From Lachnospiraceae bacterium (lineage in GTDB: Bacteria; Bacillota_A; Clostridia; Lachnospirales; Lachnospiraceae): a stretch of 11,621 nt of DNA. The position numbers and the translations under genes were made by a program. Of this stretch, positions 1-7,902 are shown piece after piece (position 1 is the first letter of the stretch; each line of letters begins with the position of its first letter). The stretch covers positions 1 to 11,621 of the forward strand of contig JAGBQU010000187.1 in the NCBI GenBank assembly GCA_017632755.1, given 5' to 3'. Below the pieces are notes generated by a model that saw only the letters and a program-made list of their open reading frames with translations, was not told the DNA's origin and did no database searches.

Positions 1-1276
1 CAAACCACTCCGTGTCGGATGCAGGGAAAAAATCTCCGAATCCGACATCCCGGACATGCACGATGAGCTGATAGTCGTTTTTCATCTCGAGCCGCAATGA
101 CAGTCGCGTAGTTTTGGGCGGGCGCACCGCAAGCCCTTTCAGTTCCATGCGGCAGAGTCTTGCCTCCTTCCCATAGAGAGAAGTGACAACAAAATCCAGC
201 TCATTGCCCTCATCGAGCAGAAAAAGCTGTTCCCGCTTTGCCTCAAACCAGCTAATGCCCGCATCCAACAGAGAATAACAGGTCTCTGCGCCGTCTTTCA
301 GTGCGAGCACACCGATATTGGACTTTAATTTATCCTTTCCGAGGAACAGATAGGAATCCGTCAATTCACCGGGGGCTTTTTTCTCTTTTGCCGCATAACA
401 CGCCCCCTTGCTGTAGAGATTATTTCCGCCAAAGACTCGTCTGGTCCTGCACAGGAAAGCCAGGCTCTCCGTATACCATTCCCCTTCAAAGCCCTTGCCG
501 ATCAGATACACACTGCTGATCAGCTTCTCTCTCACATAGTCCTGCACAAAATGCAGAAATCTCTGATCCAGCACCGCATAAGTGCTTTTTTTATCGATCA
601 TCTGCTCCTCCGTGAGAGGGAGCGGAAAATCCTTATGTACCGCCTTCTCTATCGAAACCACGTGCGGAGTGGTCTTGCGGTTTATCGTCATATAAAAAGT
701 CTGCATAAGCGCATCGGAATAATCAAACACGACAACATCATGATTCCAAAGCTGCTTATCCTGATACAACATATAAAAAAACAGGCTCTCCTCATGTGTC
801 TGCACATGGATCCTTTCGCTGTCAAAGGGCAGTTCGCGTATGAGAAATTTCATGACCTGCGCTGCTTTTTCCGTCAATCTCTCCACCGTGATCATCAGAC
901 ATTCCACCTCAGATCCCTCAAGCAGGATATTGAGCATACCAAGACACTTCTTTACAAAAAGCAAAAGAATCTCTCCGGTTTGGATCACCTGACCGTCCAC
1001 CGTCAATGTATCACTTTCCAATGCGAGGGAATACAGGTTGGTAAGGAGCTCACCTTTTCCTTCCTTTGCGCTTTTTTGCGCCTGTTGCCCGTAATACCAC
1101 TGATTTACCCCCTGTTTTTTGCACAGGCAGACCGGAATGTTATATTGTTCTGTCGGCAATACCTTCATCGTCTCAGGATGATTCTGTTCCGGAAACAGGT
1201 AACTGATCTGCGCATAGGAATCCGTGAGATCAAATCCGATCAGAATCTTCTTTTTTTGCATGTGCTTCGTATCCAA
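1..1276 (-). CDS. DUF5716-like protein with actin/Hsp70-like signatures (3' end cut by window)
   Basis: Function unknown. The frame is open from 1276 to the left edge (425 codons, no stop). I take the start as TTG at 1276-1274 because AGGAGG lies 6 bases upstream; the first in-frame ATG is five codons later (1261-1259) and has no usable site. Three stretches look like the ATPase signatures of the actin/Hsp70 (ASKHA) fold: an N-terminal KKKILIGFDLTDSYAQISY strand-turn-strand, a middle VVVFDYSDALMQTFYM strand pair (about residue 185), and a later SSVYLIGKGF segment. The RVFGGNNLYSKGACYAA segment that follows is what I remember as typical of DUF5716. The last visible residues (DVGFGDFFPASDTEWF) look close to the family's usual C-terminus, so little is probably missing. 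No membrane segment or signal peptide is visible. The gene follows the DUF5717-like gene by 52 bases with no terminator between, so the two probably form one operon. The family name comes from memory; the ASKHA fold is inference. Confidence 0.8.
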   Translation of the reverse strand, partial: MDTKHMQKKKILIGFDLTDSYAQISYLFPEQNHPETMKVLPTEQYNIPVCLCKKQGVNQWYYGQQAQKSAKEGKGELLTNLYSLALESDTLTVDGQVIQTGEILLLFVKKCLGMLNILLEGSEVECLMITVERLTEKAAQVMKFLIRELPFDSERIHVQTHEESLFFYMLYQDKQLWNHDVVVFDYSDALMQTFYMTINRKTTPHVVSIEKAVHKDFPLPLTEEQMIDKKSTYAVLDQRFLHFVQDYVREKLISSVYLIGKGFEGEWYTESLAFLCRTRRVFGGNNLYSKGACYAAKEKKAPGELTDSYLFLGKDKLKSNIGVLALKDGAETCYSLLDAGISWFEAKREQLFLLDEGNELDFVVTSLYGKEARLCRMELKGLAVRPPKTTRLSLRLEMKNDYQLIVHVRDVGFGDFFPASDTEWF

Positions 1277-1282
1277 CTGTAT

Positions 1283-1288
1283 CCTCCT
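1283..1288 (-). promoter_or_regulatory. Ribosome binding site deciding a TTG start
   Basis: On the minus strand AGGAGG is followed by 6 bases and then TTG (1276-1274), in frame with the DUF5716-like protein. The next ATG is 21 bases from the site, too far for normal use. This favours TTG as the real start. Confidence 0.7.
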
Positions 1289-1328
1289 GCATCTGCATTT
1301 CGCATCTGTGAAACGTCACGTCCAAAAA

Positions 1329-4300
1329 TTATTTTAACTTAAAAAACGCATCTGCCATCCACATCTTTTCCCCATATTCGCGGATCAGCTGATAGGTCGT
1401 ATTCCGATCCTGCAACGCATGGGAGATCAATATATCATTGAGGATAGCAAAACGACTTTCCTTGTGCACATCCGTCACATCCAGCTTCTCCATCTCGCCG
1501 CTCTCCACCAGACTGCTCACTCCATCCTGTTCAACCGTGATGTAGTATTGAAGCTGCTGGGAAAAGAAAAGGCAGAAATCTTTGTAATAGTATCCGTCAT
1601 ACATCTCGTTCATGACTTCCTTCTCATATCCGCTGACGGCTTTTCCCTCCTTAGCGATCGTGTAATGTATGATCACCCTGCACCCCGGATGCGCTCTGTA
1701 TTCCACGTAGCTGCGCTCCACGCGGGGCTGAAGTTCTGCGATCCATTCCCTGAATGAGAGAAAGCATGAAAAGAAGTATCTCATCTCCAAAAGCTTCTTT
1801 ACGATATCGACGATCCGGATACGGATCGCTTCCTCGATCTGACCGCCTTCCTCTTTTACCTGTGCATAGTGCTTGAGAAGGGCAAACTCAGCAACCAGAG
1901 AGACCTGCTCTCCCCGGCGTAAAAGCTCAAGGATCATCGCGAACAGATCCGGATCTGTCACATAATCCCATACAAAGTAATTATGGCTCTCTTTGGAAAC
2001 ATAAGCTCTCATCAGATCATCCACTCCAGCTGTGTTCTCCACATAAGAATGGAAAATCGCCCCCTTGCCGGGCAGATAACCGTCCGAGAACAACAACTGT
2101 GTCAGTATCCGCTTCTCAATCCTGCCTGTTGCGATCCCATGTTCCTTTGCCATGGTCCAGACATCTTTCATCTGACGCATCGTTCCGTCAAAATGATCCA
2201 CCAGATACGCCAGGATCGCTCCCGAAGCTCTCCCTTTCTTGAACACCTCATAGCAAAGCCAAAGTACCTGCAGATCCGGACCGGTAACGGTTTCGAGCCG
2301 ATGATCGCATACTCTGGCAAGCGTTTTGGGCGCCACATGCTCAAACCCGAAATCCATAAGGATGTCATACGCAAGATCATATTTTCCGACCGTCACCAGA
2401 TAGCGTACGAAATCTTCTCTGTCCAAAGCGGAAATATTTCTGTAATTGATCCTGTCTATGATCCAACCAAGCTCTTCGATAAAATCATTATCATCATAAT
2501 ATCGCAAAAGCAGCGAACCAAACTGCTGCTTGTAATAATCCGATACCTTAGGGCTCAGAAGCAGGGAAGTAAATGCATGCGCATTCTCGCCGTCGATCAG
2601 GGCATAAGCCTTCCTTTCCTCACACAGATAGAGCATAAAGCCCAGATGATCCGGCTTGTAATTCTCCAAAAGATCCATGATCTTTTTGTACAGCAAGAGT
2701 GGTTCGAGCTGACGCTTTCGTTTCGGTATGTACCGGTTCTGCTGCGCGTCTTCAAACAGGACACAATAGTCACCCGTATACACGGAGGCATACACTTCCC
2801 GCCCCGTCACCGGATAACAGCGTTCCTCCTTCAGCTGCGGATGCACAATGATGATATTGCGGATCCCCGCCCTGTCCACATCGAATTTGTGGCGAAAAAC
2901 CAGTTTTACAAAATGTTCCGCCAGTTGCTCGTCAAACGCGAGCATATGCAGATACCGGTCATACAGATACGCAAGATCATCATTTATGCGCTCATTTTTG
3001 ATCTGCTCACAGATAAACGAAGGGATCTGCTTTTCGTAGGAGACAAAGATATCCTCCAATTCTTCTTTCTGTCTGCAGGCACAGGAATAAACATAAGCCT
3101 TTTTCGCGTAATCGAGATTACACTCATAGGCAAAAAACATCAGGATCTCCTTAGGAAGGCTTCTCCTGTTATCGGCACCTCGCGTCAGGATGTAGTATTC
3201 ATACATTCTGGTCAGACGCAGCCCACGCTCCACCGCCTTCTCAAAATAGACAAAATACTTTTGATCCGTACAGGCATTTTGGATCAGCAGACCGCAGAGT
3301 TCCTGCAGAAGAAGATCCCCTCCAAACACATTGTAACCATACTCCAGAATGGGAATGATCTGCCGTCTGAGTTCTTTTTGTTTTGGCACAAGGATAGCAA
3401 CCCGTGCGAGCATTTCCTCCGAAAGGATGTCGTATTTTTCCGCAAAGCGCAGAATATCCAGCTCAAAGCCTCCGATCCTGCAAAACTGTCTGGGTTCACT
3501 CTCAAGGATCCGATACGCTTCGAGATACATAAGCGGACTGCAGGCACCTTTTTTGAAGAATCTCTCCAATTCCTGATAGACCCGCACACGATCCTCCATC
3601 AGACGGCTGTCCAGCTTGAGCACCAGCCAGTAAAAACGGAAATCATCGGAGTGCTTGTCAGCCAGCTCCCGCAATAGTTTGATGGTGAAAAGTCCGGTTT
3701 CCTCCGTCTTATCATATATCGCCGTCAGATACAGATAATATGCATATTGGAGTTCGTCACCCAATCCCTGCTCGATCATATCACCCACATGATTCAGGAT
3801 CCATTTTGCCTCATTGGCATGCCCTTTTTCCAGCAACAGATGTATCTGATACAATCTTGCCAGCATGCTTCCGTTATGCAGCGCGGTCACCTTTGAAATC
3901 TGCTCCTCACAGGTAGCAAGCCACTCCTGCATATCGATCCTTCCGATCGTATACTGCAGATAACTCTGTATCACATGCAGTGACATCGCCCGTTCTGCTT
4001 TTTGTACCAATCTCGCCTTGCCGGACGGGATATCGGATGCGGCGACGACTTCCATGCAAAGCACCTGGTCTCTGTATGTGATGATGATCTTTCCATAGTT
4101 CTTGCCCGCATGCATGCGTTCCTTTTGGATCCGAAACGGTAGTCTGCACCGATCGGAGTAAAAATCCTCCTCCGTCAGGATCCGCTGATCCAGCCGGATA
4201 AAATCTCCCTGGACACGGATTTCCAGATGCGTATACCCCCATCCGTTTCGCTCGATGACCAATTCACCCTCACACTCCTGCGCGAGATCCTCAAAAACGA

Positions 4301-4898
4301 TCCGCTCCTGCATCAGCGAGAAGGTCTGCATCTGTTTTTTATTTGTCGAGAGCAGAAATTCATCCATGTTCTGCTCATGCTTTTTATATTTGGACAGCCC
4401 GATATAGGCAGCAAGATATTGCTTGTCGGCCCCCTCGAGGATATCGCGGAAGGCATCACTGTAAAAGATGGATACCGCTTCCTTCCAGCAGGTTTTGGCA
4501 AGATTTACGAAATGAAAGAGATTCTTTACCGGTCCCATGGATGACGGGATCATAGCCTTGATGATCTTGACTTCAAACGGAAGGACAAACTGCCCTGCAC
4601 CTGTCACAATGCAGATCTCACCCTTCACTTCATCTCCGTATTCCATTCCGGACGCATCAAATTGATAACCGAGCGCTACTTTTTTGCCGGAAATCTTTTT
4701 CCGGTTGCATTGCATGCGGTACTCCGATGAATAGACATAGCCGGTAAAGGTCTCTGCCCCCTGGCAGCAGACCATGACCGTACCCTCCGCAACCTCATTC
4801 TTGCTAAGTGCAAGTTCAAGCCTGGAAATTTCAAAAAAGAGCTCCCCTGTCTCTTTTGTAAATTGCTGATTGTTGATTCGTCTTATATTGTCCTGCAA
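1329..4898 (-). CDS. Giant DUF5717-like helical-repeat protein
   Basis: Function unknown; it resembles the DUF5717 family of Lachnospiraceae (from memory). I place the start at TTG 4898-4896 (1189 residues), because GGAGG lies 8 bases upstream and a promoter predicts RNA starting near 4913. The GTG at 4913-4911 would add five residues but would be almost leaderless. The architecture visible in the translation is: a beta-rich domain at about residues 17-112 (alternating strands, FTGYVYSSEYR); a helical linker at about 114-195; a second beta-rich domain at about 200-287; a very long alpha-helical region at about 295-1070, rich in paired amphipathic helices like a TPR/solenoid scaffold; a beta-rich C-terminal segment from about 1072 (FCLFFSQQLQYYITVEQDG); and a helical tail. 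No catalytic motif, signal peptide or membrane helix is seen. A cytoplasmic scaffold or regulator working with the DUF5716-like partner downstream is inference. Confidence 0.85.
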   Translation of the reverse strand: MQDNIRRINNQQFTKETGELFFEISRLELALSKNEVAEGTVMVCCQGAETFTGYVYSSEYRMQCNRKKISGKKVALGYQFDASGMEYGDEVKGEICIVTGAGQFVLPFEVKIIKAMIPSSMGPVKNLFHFVNLAKTCWKEAVSIFYSDAFRDILEGADKQYLAAYIGLSKYKKHEQNMDEFLLSTNKKQMQTFSLMQERIVFEDLAQECEGELVIERNGWGYTHLEIRVQGDFIRLDQRILTEEDFYSDRCRLPFRIQKERMHAGKNYGKIIITYRDQVLCMEVVAASDIPSGKARLVQKAERAMSLHVIQSYLQYTIGRIDMQEWLATCEEQISKVTALHNGSMLARLYQIHLLLEKGHANEAKWILNHVGDMIEQGLGDELQYAYYLYLTAIYDKTEETGLFTIKLLRELADKHSDDFRFYWLVLKLDSRLMEDRVRVYQELERFFKKGACSPLMYLEAYRILESEPRQFCRIGGFELDILRFAEKYDILSEEMLARVAILVPKQKELRRQIIPILEYGYNVFGGDLLLQELCGLLIQNACTDQKYFVYFEKAVERGLRLTRMYEYYILTRGADNRRSLPKEILMFFAYECNLDYAKKAYVYSCACRQKEELEDIFVSYEKQIPSFICEQIKNERINDDLAYLYDRYLHMLAFDEQLAEHFVKLVFRHKFDVDRAGIRNIIIVHPQLKEERCYPVTGREVYASVYTGDYCVLFEDAQQNRYIPKRKRQLEPLLLYKKIMDLLENYKPDHLGFMLYLCEERKAYALIDGENAHAFTSLLLSPKVSDYYKQQFGSLLLRYYDDNDFIEELGWIIDRINYRNISALDREDFVRYLVTVGKYDLAYDILMDFGFEHVAPKTLARVCDHRLETVTGPDLQVLWLCYEVFKKGRASGAILAYLVDHFDGTMRQMKDVWTMAKEHGIATGRIEKRILTQLLFSDGYLPGKGAIFHSYVENTAGVDDLMRAYVSKESHNYFVWDYVTDPDLFAMILELLRRGEQVSLVAEFALLKHYAQVKEEGGQIEEAIRIRIVDIVKKLLEMRYFFSCFLSFREWIAELQPRVERSYVEYRAHPGCRVIIHYTIAKEGKAVSGYEKEVMNEMYDGYYYKDFCLFFSQQLQYYITVEQDGVSSLVESGEMEKLDVTDVHKESRFAILNDILISHALQDRNTTYQLIREYGEKMWMADAFFKLK

Positions 4899-4906
4899 AG
4901 CCCTTA

Positions 4907-4911
4907 CCTCC
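4907..4911 (-). promoter_or_regulatory. Ribosome binding site favouring the TTG start of the DUF5717-like gene
   Basis: The minus strand reads GGTGGAGGTAAGGGCT then TTG. GGAGG is 8 bases from TTG 4898-4896, while no such site precedes the in-frame GTG at 4913-4911. Confidence 0.65.
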
Positions 4912-4919
4912 ACCTTGTT

Positions 4920-4948
4920 AGTATATCAAGAATCTGCATGGCAAACAA
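4920..4948 (-). promoter_or_regulatory. Sigma-A promoter of the DUF5717/DUF5716 unit
   Basis: The minus strand has TTGTTT (4948-4943), a 17-base spacer and TATACT (4925-4920), matching the TTGACA-17-TATAAT consensus well. The predicted RNA start is near 4913, giving a leader of about 15 bases before the TTG start. It lies between the SpoIID-like gene (stop at 4974) and the DUF5717-like gene. No terminator was seen between those two genes, so some read-through into this unit is possible. Confidence 0.65.
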
Positions 4949-4973
4949 GACCGTTTCTACTTTCCCTGCCGTA

Positions 4974-6305
4974 TTATCCGGGTTCGGCGATCCTGCTCAC
5001 GCCGACATAAATATCGGATATCTCATACCATGTTGCATAATCAACACTTCCGGTCTGCGGCAGCCGGAAGATCTGCTGAAAGACGCGCACTGCCTCAGCC
5101 GTTCGCGATCCGTAGATGCCATCCGCCGCGATGGATGGGATCCTGGGATAATTCTGTGCAATCCTGCGAAGCTGCTGCTGCAGTTGCCGTACCTTTTCAC
5201 CCGAAGCCCCGATGGACAGCACATACCCGGGATAGGAGGATGGAACACCCGAGATTGCCTGTGCAGAGTTTATGAACATATCATTGCCGTAATAGTAGCG
5301 GATGATCTCAATCGCACTGTATCCCTGTTCGCCCAGATATTTGCTGCCCCACTGCGACAATCCCCGGCAGGATACCCTTTCTCCGTCGCAGTACGCCGTA
5401 AGGATCGGCTGGATCACGCCGGGACGTGAGAGATAGTTGGCAAAAATACTGTCCACGATATAGTCGATGTTGGAGAAGATATTCCTTCCATAGATCCATT
5501 TCTGGTCATAAGCCGTTGATGAGGTAATGGTAAAATCATACCCTTGATTCCGGTACCACTCCGTGTACACACGGTTGAGCGTAAAGGACTGTATGCAGAG
5601 AATGTTTGCATACAGGGTGGATTCCGGCCAGGTGGCATACACCTCCGAGCTCGCCACGTTTTTGATGTAATCCTTGTAGCGGATATAATAATCCTGCGCA
5701 CTTGAGTCAGACGGCACCCCATCATGTACAACGACATACTCCGGTATGACCACACGGCTCAGAACGATCTCCCCGCTCTCATCAATGGGCTTGATCTCCG
5801 CTTCCGGTATTTTCTCCGGATACTCTCCAAACAAGGTATGCTCCGGAATGATGATCAGATCCGGAACCGTATTCTCTTGTTCCACCGGATTCATCCGCAC
5901 CGTTTGAACGGCCATCTCCTGCGAAAGCACCTCCGTCCCCTCAATCCGCACGCTCTCATACCCCGGTGCAGTAACCTCCAGATCATAGGATGCATACGGT
6001 TGTATCGTACCCGGCTGCTGACTGAGCGCAGTAGGCGGTGCGCTGAGTGTGATGATCTGCGACTGTCCGTTCTCATCTGTACCAAAGGAAGCCAGAATAT
6101 TCTCCGGGATACCGGACGCCGTGACGGTGACGGAAGCATCCGTGACAGGGATCAATCCGAGTGCACTGGTGACATTGACCGCCAGCTGTCCCTCTGTTTC
6201 TCCTCTTGCAGGCTGCTGGTTTTGCGCAGCGGACAGACCCGCCGCTCCCGCCTTTTCAGACCGACGCATGCCCTCCTCATCTGTATGTTCCATCACGTTT
6301 TTCAT
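4974..6305 (-). CDS. SpoIID-like / peptidoglycan-binding domain protein without signal peptide
   Basis: Probably acts on peptidoglycan, perhaps during spore formation. Domains in its 443 residues: a polar N-terminus with no signal peptide or membrane helix; a carboxypeptidase-regulatory-like beta sandwich at about 40-137 (YDLEVTAPGYESVRIEG); a SpoIID-like domain at about 180-340; and a peptidoglycan-binding (PG_binding_1-type) domain at about 362-435, with the DGIYGSRTAEAVRVFQ core. In the SpoIID-like part, E221 (KNVASSEVYATWPES) sits where the catalytic Glu of SpoIID lytic transglycosylases is expected, and C306/C313 precede the GLSQWG motif (315-320). I recall clostridial homologues with the same layout, also without a signal peptide. 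The first ATG (6305) is used; AGAGG lies 10 bases upstream but inside a hairpin. ATGs at codons 5 and 13 are alternatives. How a protein without an export signal reaches the wall is unclear. Enzymatic activity is inference. Confidence 0.85.
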   Translation of the reverse strand: MKNVMEHTDEEGMRRSEKAGAAGLSAAQNQQPARGETEGQLAVNVTSALGLIPVTDASVTVTASGIPENILASFGTDENGQSQIITLSAPPTALSQQPGTIQPYASYDLEVTAPGYESVRIEGTEVLSQEMAVQTVRMNPVEQENTVPDLIIIPEHTLFGEYPEKIPEAEIKPIDESGEIVLSRVVIPEYVVVHDGVPSDSSAQDYYIRYKDYIKNVASSEVYATWPESTLYANILCIQSFTLNRVYTEWYRNQGYDFTITSSTAYDQKWIYGRNIFSNIDYIVDSIFANYLSRPGVIQPILTAYCDGERVSCRGLSQWGSKYLGEQGYSAIEIIRYYYGNDMFINSAQAISGVPSSYPGYVLSIGASGEKVRQLQQQLRRIAQNYPRIPSIAADGIYGSRTAEAVRVFQQIFRLPQTGSVDYATWYEISDIYVGVSRIAEPG

Positions 6306-6312
6306 ATAAAAG

Positions 6313-6348
6313 AGACCTCTGCATTTTTATTACTATATGCAGAGGTCT
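6313..6348 (-). terminator. Hairpin ending the ABC operon and masking the next gene's ribosome binding site
   Basis: Perfect 12-base arms (AGACCTCTGCAT at 6313-6324 and its complement at 6337-6348) flank a 12-base loop. Reading on the minus strand, the hairpin starts 25 bases after the permease stop and is followed by CTTTTAT, a short U-tract, so it can act as an intrinsic terminator of moderate strength. The 3' arm contains AGAGG (6320-6316), the only ribosome binding site candidate for the ATG at 6305. Transcripts reading through from the ABC operon would therefore hide it. Confidence 0.7.
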
Positions 6349-6358
6349 TTCGGGAAGT
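6331..6358 (-). promoter_or_regulatory. Possible sigma-K-like promoter of the SpoIID-like gene
   Basis: The minus strand shows AC (6358-6357), a 17-base spacer and CATATAGTA (6339-6331). This fits the B. subtilis sigma-K pattern AC-N16/17-CATANNNTA. RNA would start near 6325, inside the hairpin loop, so this transcript would carry only the 3' arm and leave the ribosome binding site open. The consensus is short, so chance agreement is possible. No convincing sigma-A promoter was seen between 6306 and 6373. Confidence 0.3.
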
Positions 6359-6373
6359 AACTGTCGATTGGAT

Positions 6374-7207
6374 TTACTCGAGATTCAATTTTTTGGTCAT
6401 CACAAAATGTGTGAGATAATAGCATCCGACAGACAATGCAGCGAACACCAGAACGAGAACCGCCACCATAAGCGCAACAGCCCACAATCCTGCATTCACG
6501 GAAAGCTCATCCAGACGCTCGGCAAATCTGGCAATCGGTACGGTAAAGAGACTGAACACAAGCTGAAGGCCATAGCTGAGTCCGAAAAAGATACCCACCG
6601 CTGCAAGAAGCTTGTGCTTCTTTGTCAGCTGGCCGAGACTGATGGCCAGGTAACCGAAATAGAGTCTGAAAAAAGGTGCCACGATGATCAGCAATACGAA
6701 CAAGATAGCGATACAAATGATGGGAGCCGTAGCTTCTAATGATGCCAATGCCTCCCAAAGGGAGCTGTTCATTTGCCTGAGCAGAACCCAGATGTTTGAT
6801 CCGTCCATACGCATCATAATGTCTACAAAATTACCAAAGGAAAGCATCAGCACTACGCCACCGATGATCTGCCACAGAATTGCAGTAAACGTTTTCGCCC
6901 AGATCAGCTCATGAGCGGTAACCGGAAGCGTATGCATCAAATATCCCTCATCCGTGTAGAGGTTTTTGTAAAAACGATAGTAAAAATAGTATTGTGTGAT
7001 CAGTGCAAGTGCTATAATCACTGCGAAATAGAGAATATTGTACAGCACAAAAACGATCATCATATACTCATTGTTATCAATGATATCCAAAAACGATTCG
7101 CGGTAAAATAATCTGGATAAAACGCTCAGCAGAAGCACTGCCAAATTCATTCCGCCGACAATTTTCCAACTGTCCTTCCATTCATATTCAAATAACTTTT
7201 TTAACAT
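6374..7207 (-). CDS. ABC-2 type transporter permease subunit
   Basis: Membrane subunit of an ABC transporter; the substrate cannot be told from sequence. It has 277 residues with six clear hydrophobic helices at about 15-34, 49-75, 106-125, 161-185, 200-221 and 241-263. The N- and C-terminal tails are short and charged, and probably cytoplasmic. The segment KNLYTDEGYLMHTLPVTAHE (81-100) between helices 2 and 3 is typical of the permease in GntR(YtrA)-ATPase-permease operons of Firmicutes. The ATG at 7207-7205 overlaps the end of the ATPase gene by 7 bases and has GGAGGTG five bases upstream, so translation is probably coupled. No solute-binding protein or second permease lies next to it, so the transporter may be a homodimer or use a subunit encoded elsewhere. 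Export rather than import is usual for ABC-2 permeases (family knowledge). Confidence 0.88.
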   Translation of the reverse strand: MLKKLFEYEWKDSWKIVGGMNLAVLLLSVLSRLFYRESFLDIIDNNEYMMIVFVLYNILYFAVIIALALITQYYFYYRFYKNLYTDEGYLMHTLPVTAHELIWAKTFTAILWQIIGGVVLMLSFGNFVDIMMRMDGSNIWVLLRQMNSSLWEALASLEATAPIICIAILFVLLIIVAPFFRLYFGYLAISLGQLTKKHKLLAAVGIFFGLSYGLQLVFSLFTVPIARFAERLDELSVNAGLWAVALMVAVLVLVFAALSVGCYYLTHFVMTKKLNLE

Positions 7208-7902
7208 GCGAACACCTCCCTGAAATATGCGTCTACGCTCATGCCTTTCTCTTCCCGGATCGTCTCAACCGTTGTCTGCTCCACCAGTTTTCCTCCTTTG
7301 ATAAAGATCACATCATCCAGGATATTCTCGATATCAGAGATCAGGTGCGTACAGATCAGCAGAGATCCCTCCGGATTGTAATTGTTCAGGATCGTTCTTA
7401 AGATGTAATCTCTTGCGGCAGGATCAACGCCTGCGATCGGCTCATCGAGGATATACAGATCCGCATCGCGGCTCATGACCAGGATCAGCTGCACCTTTTC
7501 CTTTGTACCCTTGGAAAGCGTCTTGAGACGTGCAGACGGGTCGATCTGCAGATTATCCAGCATCGCATACGCTCTGTCCTTACGAAAATCTTCATAAAAA
7601 TCGCCAAAGAAATTCACGATGTCTCGCACCGTCTTTTGTGCGGAAAGATAGGTTCTCTCCGGCAGATATGAAACCCTGCTCTTGGTAGCCACACCCGGCT
7701 GCGAGCCGTTGATCAGCACCTCACCGCTTGTCGGTGCGAGCAGACCGTTCATCATTTTGATCAAGGTAGTTTTCCCACTTCCGTTAGGGCCAAGCAGACC
7801 AATGATATGTCCCCTTTCCATGGTGAAGCTCATGTCATCCACTGCTGCCATATGAGGCACATAACACTTTGTCAAACCCTTACACTCAACTAATACACTC
7901 AT
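7201..7902 (-). CDS. ABC transporter ATP-binding protein (YtrB-like)
   Basis: ATPase that powers the permease encoded just downstream. All nucleotide-binding motifs are present in the 233 residues: Walker A GPNGSGKTT (38-46), signature LSKGT (129-133) in place of LSGGQ, Walker B LYILDEP (149-155), D-loop AGVD (157-160) and switch His186 (CTHLISDIE). The usual Q-loop position reads YLPE (79-82), with Glu in place of Gln, as I recall for other members of this group. The length is typical of a single-domain ATPase. The ATG (7902) directly follows the stop codon of the repressor gene with no gap, and its ribosome binding site is the GGAGGAGGAG run encoding the repressor's final glutamates. The set resembles the start of the B. 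subtilis ytr operon, but the substrate is unknown. Confidence 0.92.
   Translation of the reverse strand: MSVLVECKGLTKCYVPHMAAVDDMSFTMERGHIIGLLGPNGSGKTTLIKMMNGLLAPTSGEVLINGSQPGVATKSRVSYLPERTYLSAQKTVRDIVNFFGDFYEDFRKDRAYAMLDNLQIDPSARLKTLSKGTKEKVQLILVMSRDADLYILDEPIAGVDPAARDYILRTILNNYNPEGSLLICTHLISDIENILDDVIFIKGGKLVEQTTVETIREEKGMSVDAYFREVFAC

Noticed and set aside
551..1342. A 263-codon plus-strand open frame opposite the DUF5716-like gene
   Set aside because: The minus-strand frame gives a coherent family match, while the plus-strand translation is low-complexity and basic. Antisense shadow.
1983..3677. A 564-codon open frame on the plus strand, opposite the DUF5717-like gene
   Set aside because: It lies fully antisense to a well-supported gene; its translation has no recognisable domain and no Shine-Dalgarno was noticed. 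It is a codon-bias shadow.
5724..6419. A 231-codon plus-strand open frame across the SpoIID-like gene and the hairpin
   Set aside because: It crosses a terminator-like hairpin and a gene boundary and has no domain signature. Shadow of the minus-strand gene.
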